A stretch of 5,063 nucleotides of DNA, taken from positions 1 to 5,063 of the forward strand of contig JAOUGB010000221.1 of assembly GCA_029857875.1 (NCBI GenBank). Direction: 5' to 3'. Positions within the stretch are counted from its first letter, which is position 1; the number at the start of each line of letters is the position of its first letter. The stretch is from Desulfobacteraceae bacterium (GTDB taxonomy: Bacteria; Desulfobacterota; Desulfobacteria; Desulfobacterales; UBA11574). This document shows, in pieces, positions 5,046 through 5,063 of the stretch. The translations under genes were made by a program, and so were the position numbers. The notes beneath the pieces were generated by a model. That model did no database searches, had not been told where the DNA came from, and saw only the letters and a list, made by a program, of their open reading frames with translations.

Positions 5046-5063
5046 ATGCTAAAATTGGGTAAA
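5046..5063 (+). CDS. Possible start of the next gene (3' truncated)
   Basis: The TAA of the preceding gene (5043-5045) is followed immediately by ATG, and six codons (MLKLGK) remain open to the window edge. The stop-ATG contact is the layout of translationally coupled genes. No clear Shine-Dalgarno precedes it, so it could be chance. Confidence 0.25.

Overview
This 5,063-base window is AT-leaning bacterial DNA. The gene types and the intergenic repeat suggest a Desulfobacterota-like (former Deltaproteobacteria, Desulfobacterales-type) genome. That assignment is inferred from recalled resemblance; no marker gene in the window proves it.

Left part (1-1313, plus strand): the C-terminal tail of an unidentified gene is followed by a CI/LexA-type repressor with an N-terminal helix-turn-helix and a C-terminal S24 self-cleavage domain (277-930). 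A strong sigma70-type promoter lies just after the repressor stop codon. It faces two small genes that each have a good ribosome binding site: a 54-residue Tyr-rich acidic protein and a 31-residue single-span membrane peptide. No other phage genes are visible, so this looks like a stand-alone repressor plus small-protein unit. It could be damage-inducible, but that is inference.

Middle (1314-1647): a gene-free stretch carries a repeat element. It has two inverted arrays of a degenerate 8-bp unit (TGGAATNN) and a GC-rich hairpin at its right end. The reading frame running through it is an artefact of the repeat.

Centre right (1648-3231, minus strand): a single complete gene encodes a fused imidazole glycerol phosphate synthase, with the HisH glutaminase followed by the HisF cyclase. 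The arrangement and the cyclase insertions resemble the HIS7 protein of fungi and plants more than ordinary separate bacterial HisH and HisF. It makes imidazole glycerol phosphate and AICAR in histidine biosynthesis. No other histidine gene is in view. A 9-bp-arm inverted repeat lies directly upstream of its ribosome binding site.

Right part (3232-5063): a 480-base intergenic region holds candidate promoters in both directions and an orphan perfect Shine-Dalgarno sequence. It is followed by a plus-strand gene for a 443-residue, Lys/Glu-rich protein of unknown function. That protein has probable helix-turn-helix segments at both ends. Its stop codon directly abuts a possible next start codon at the window edge.
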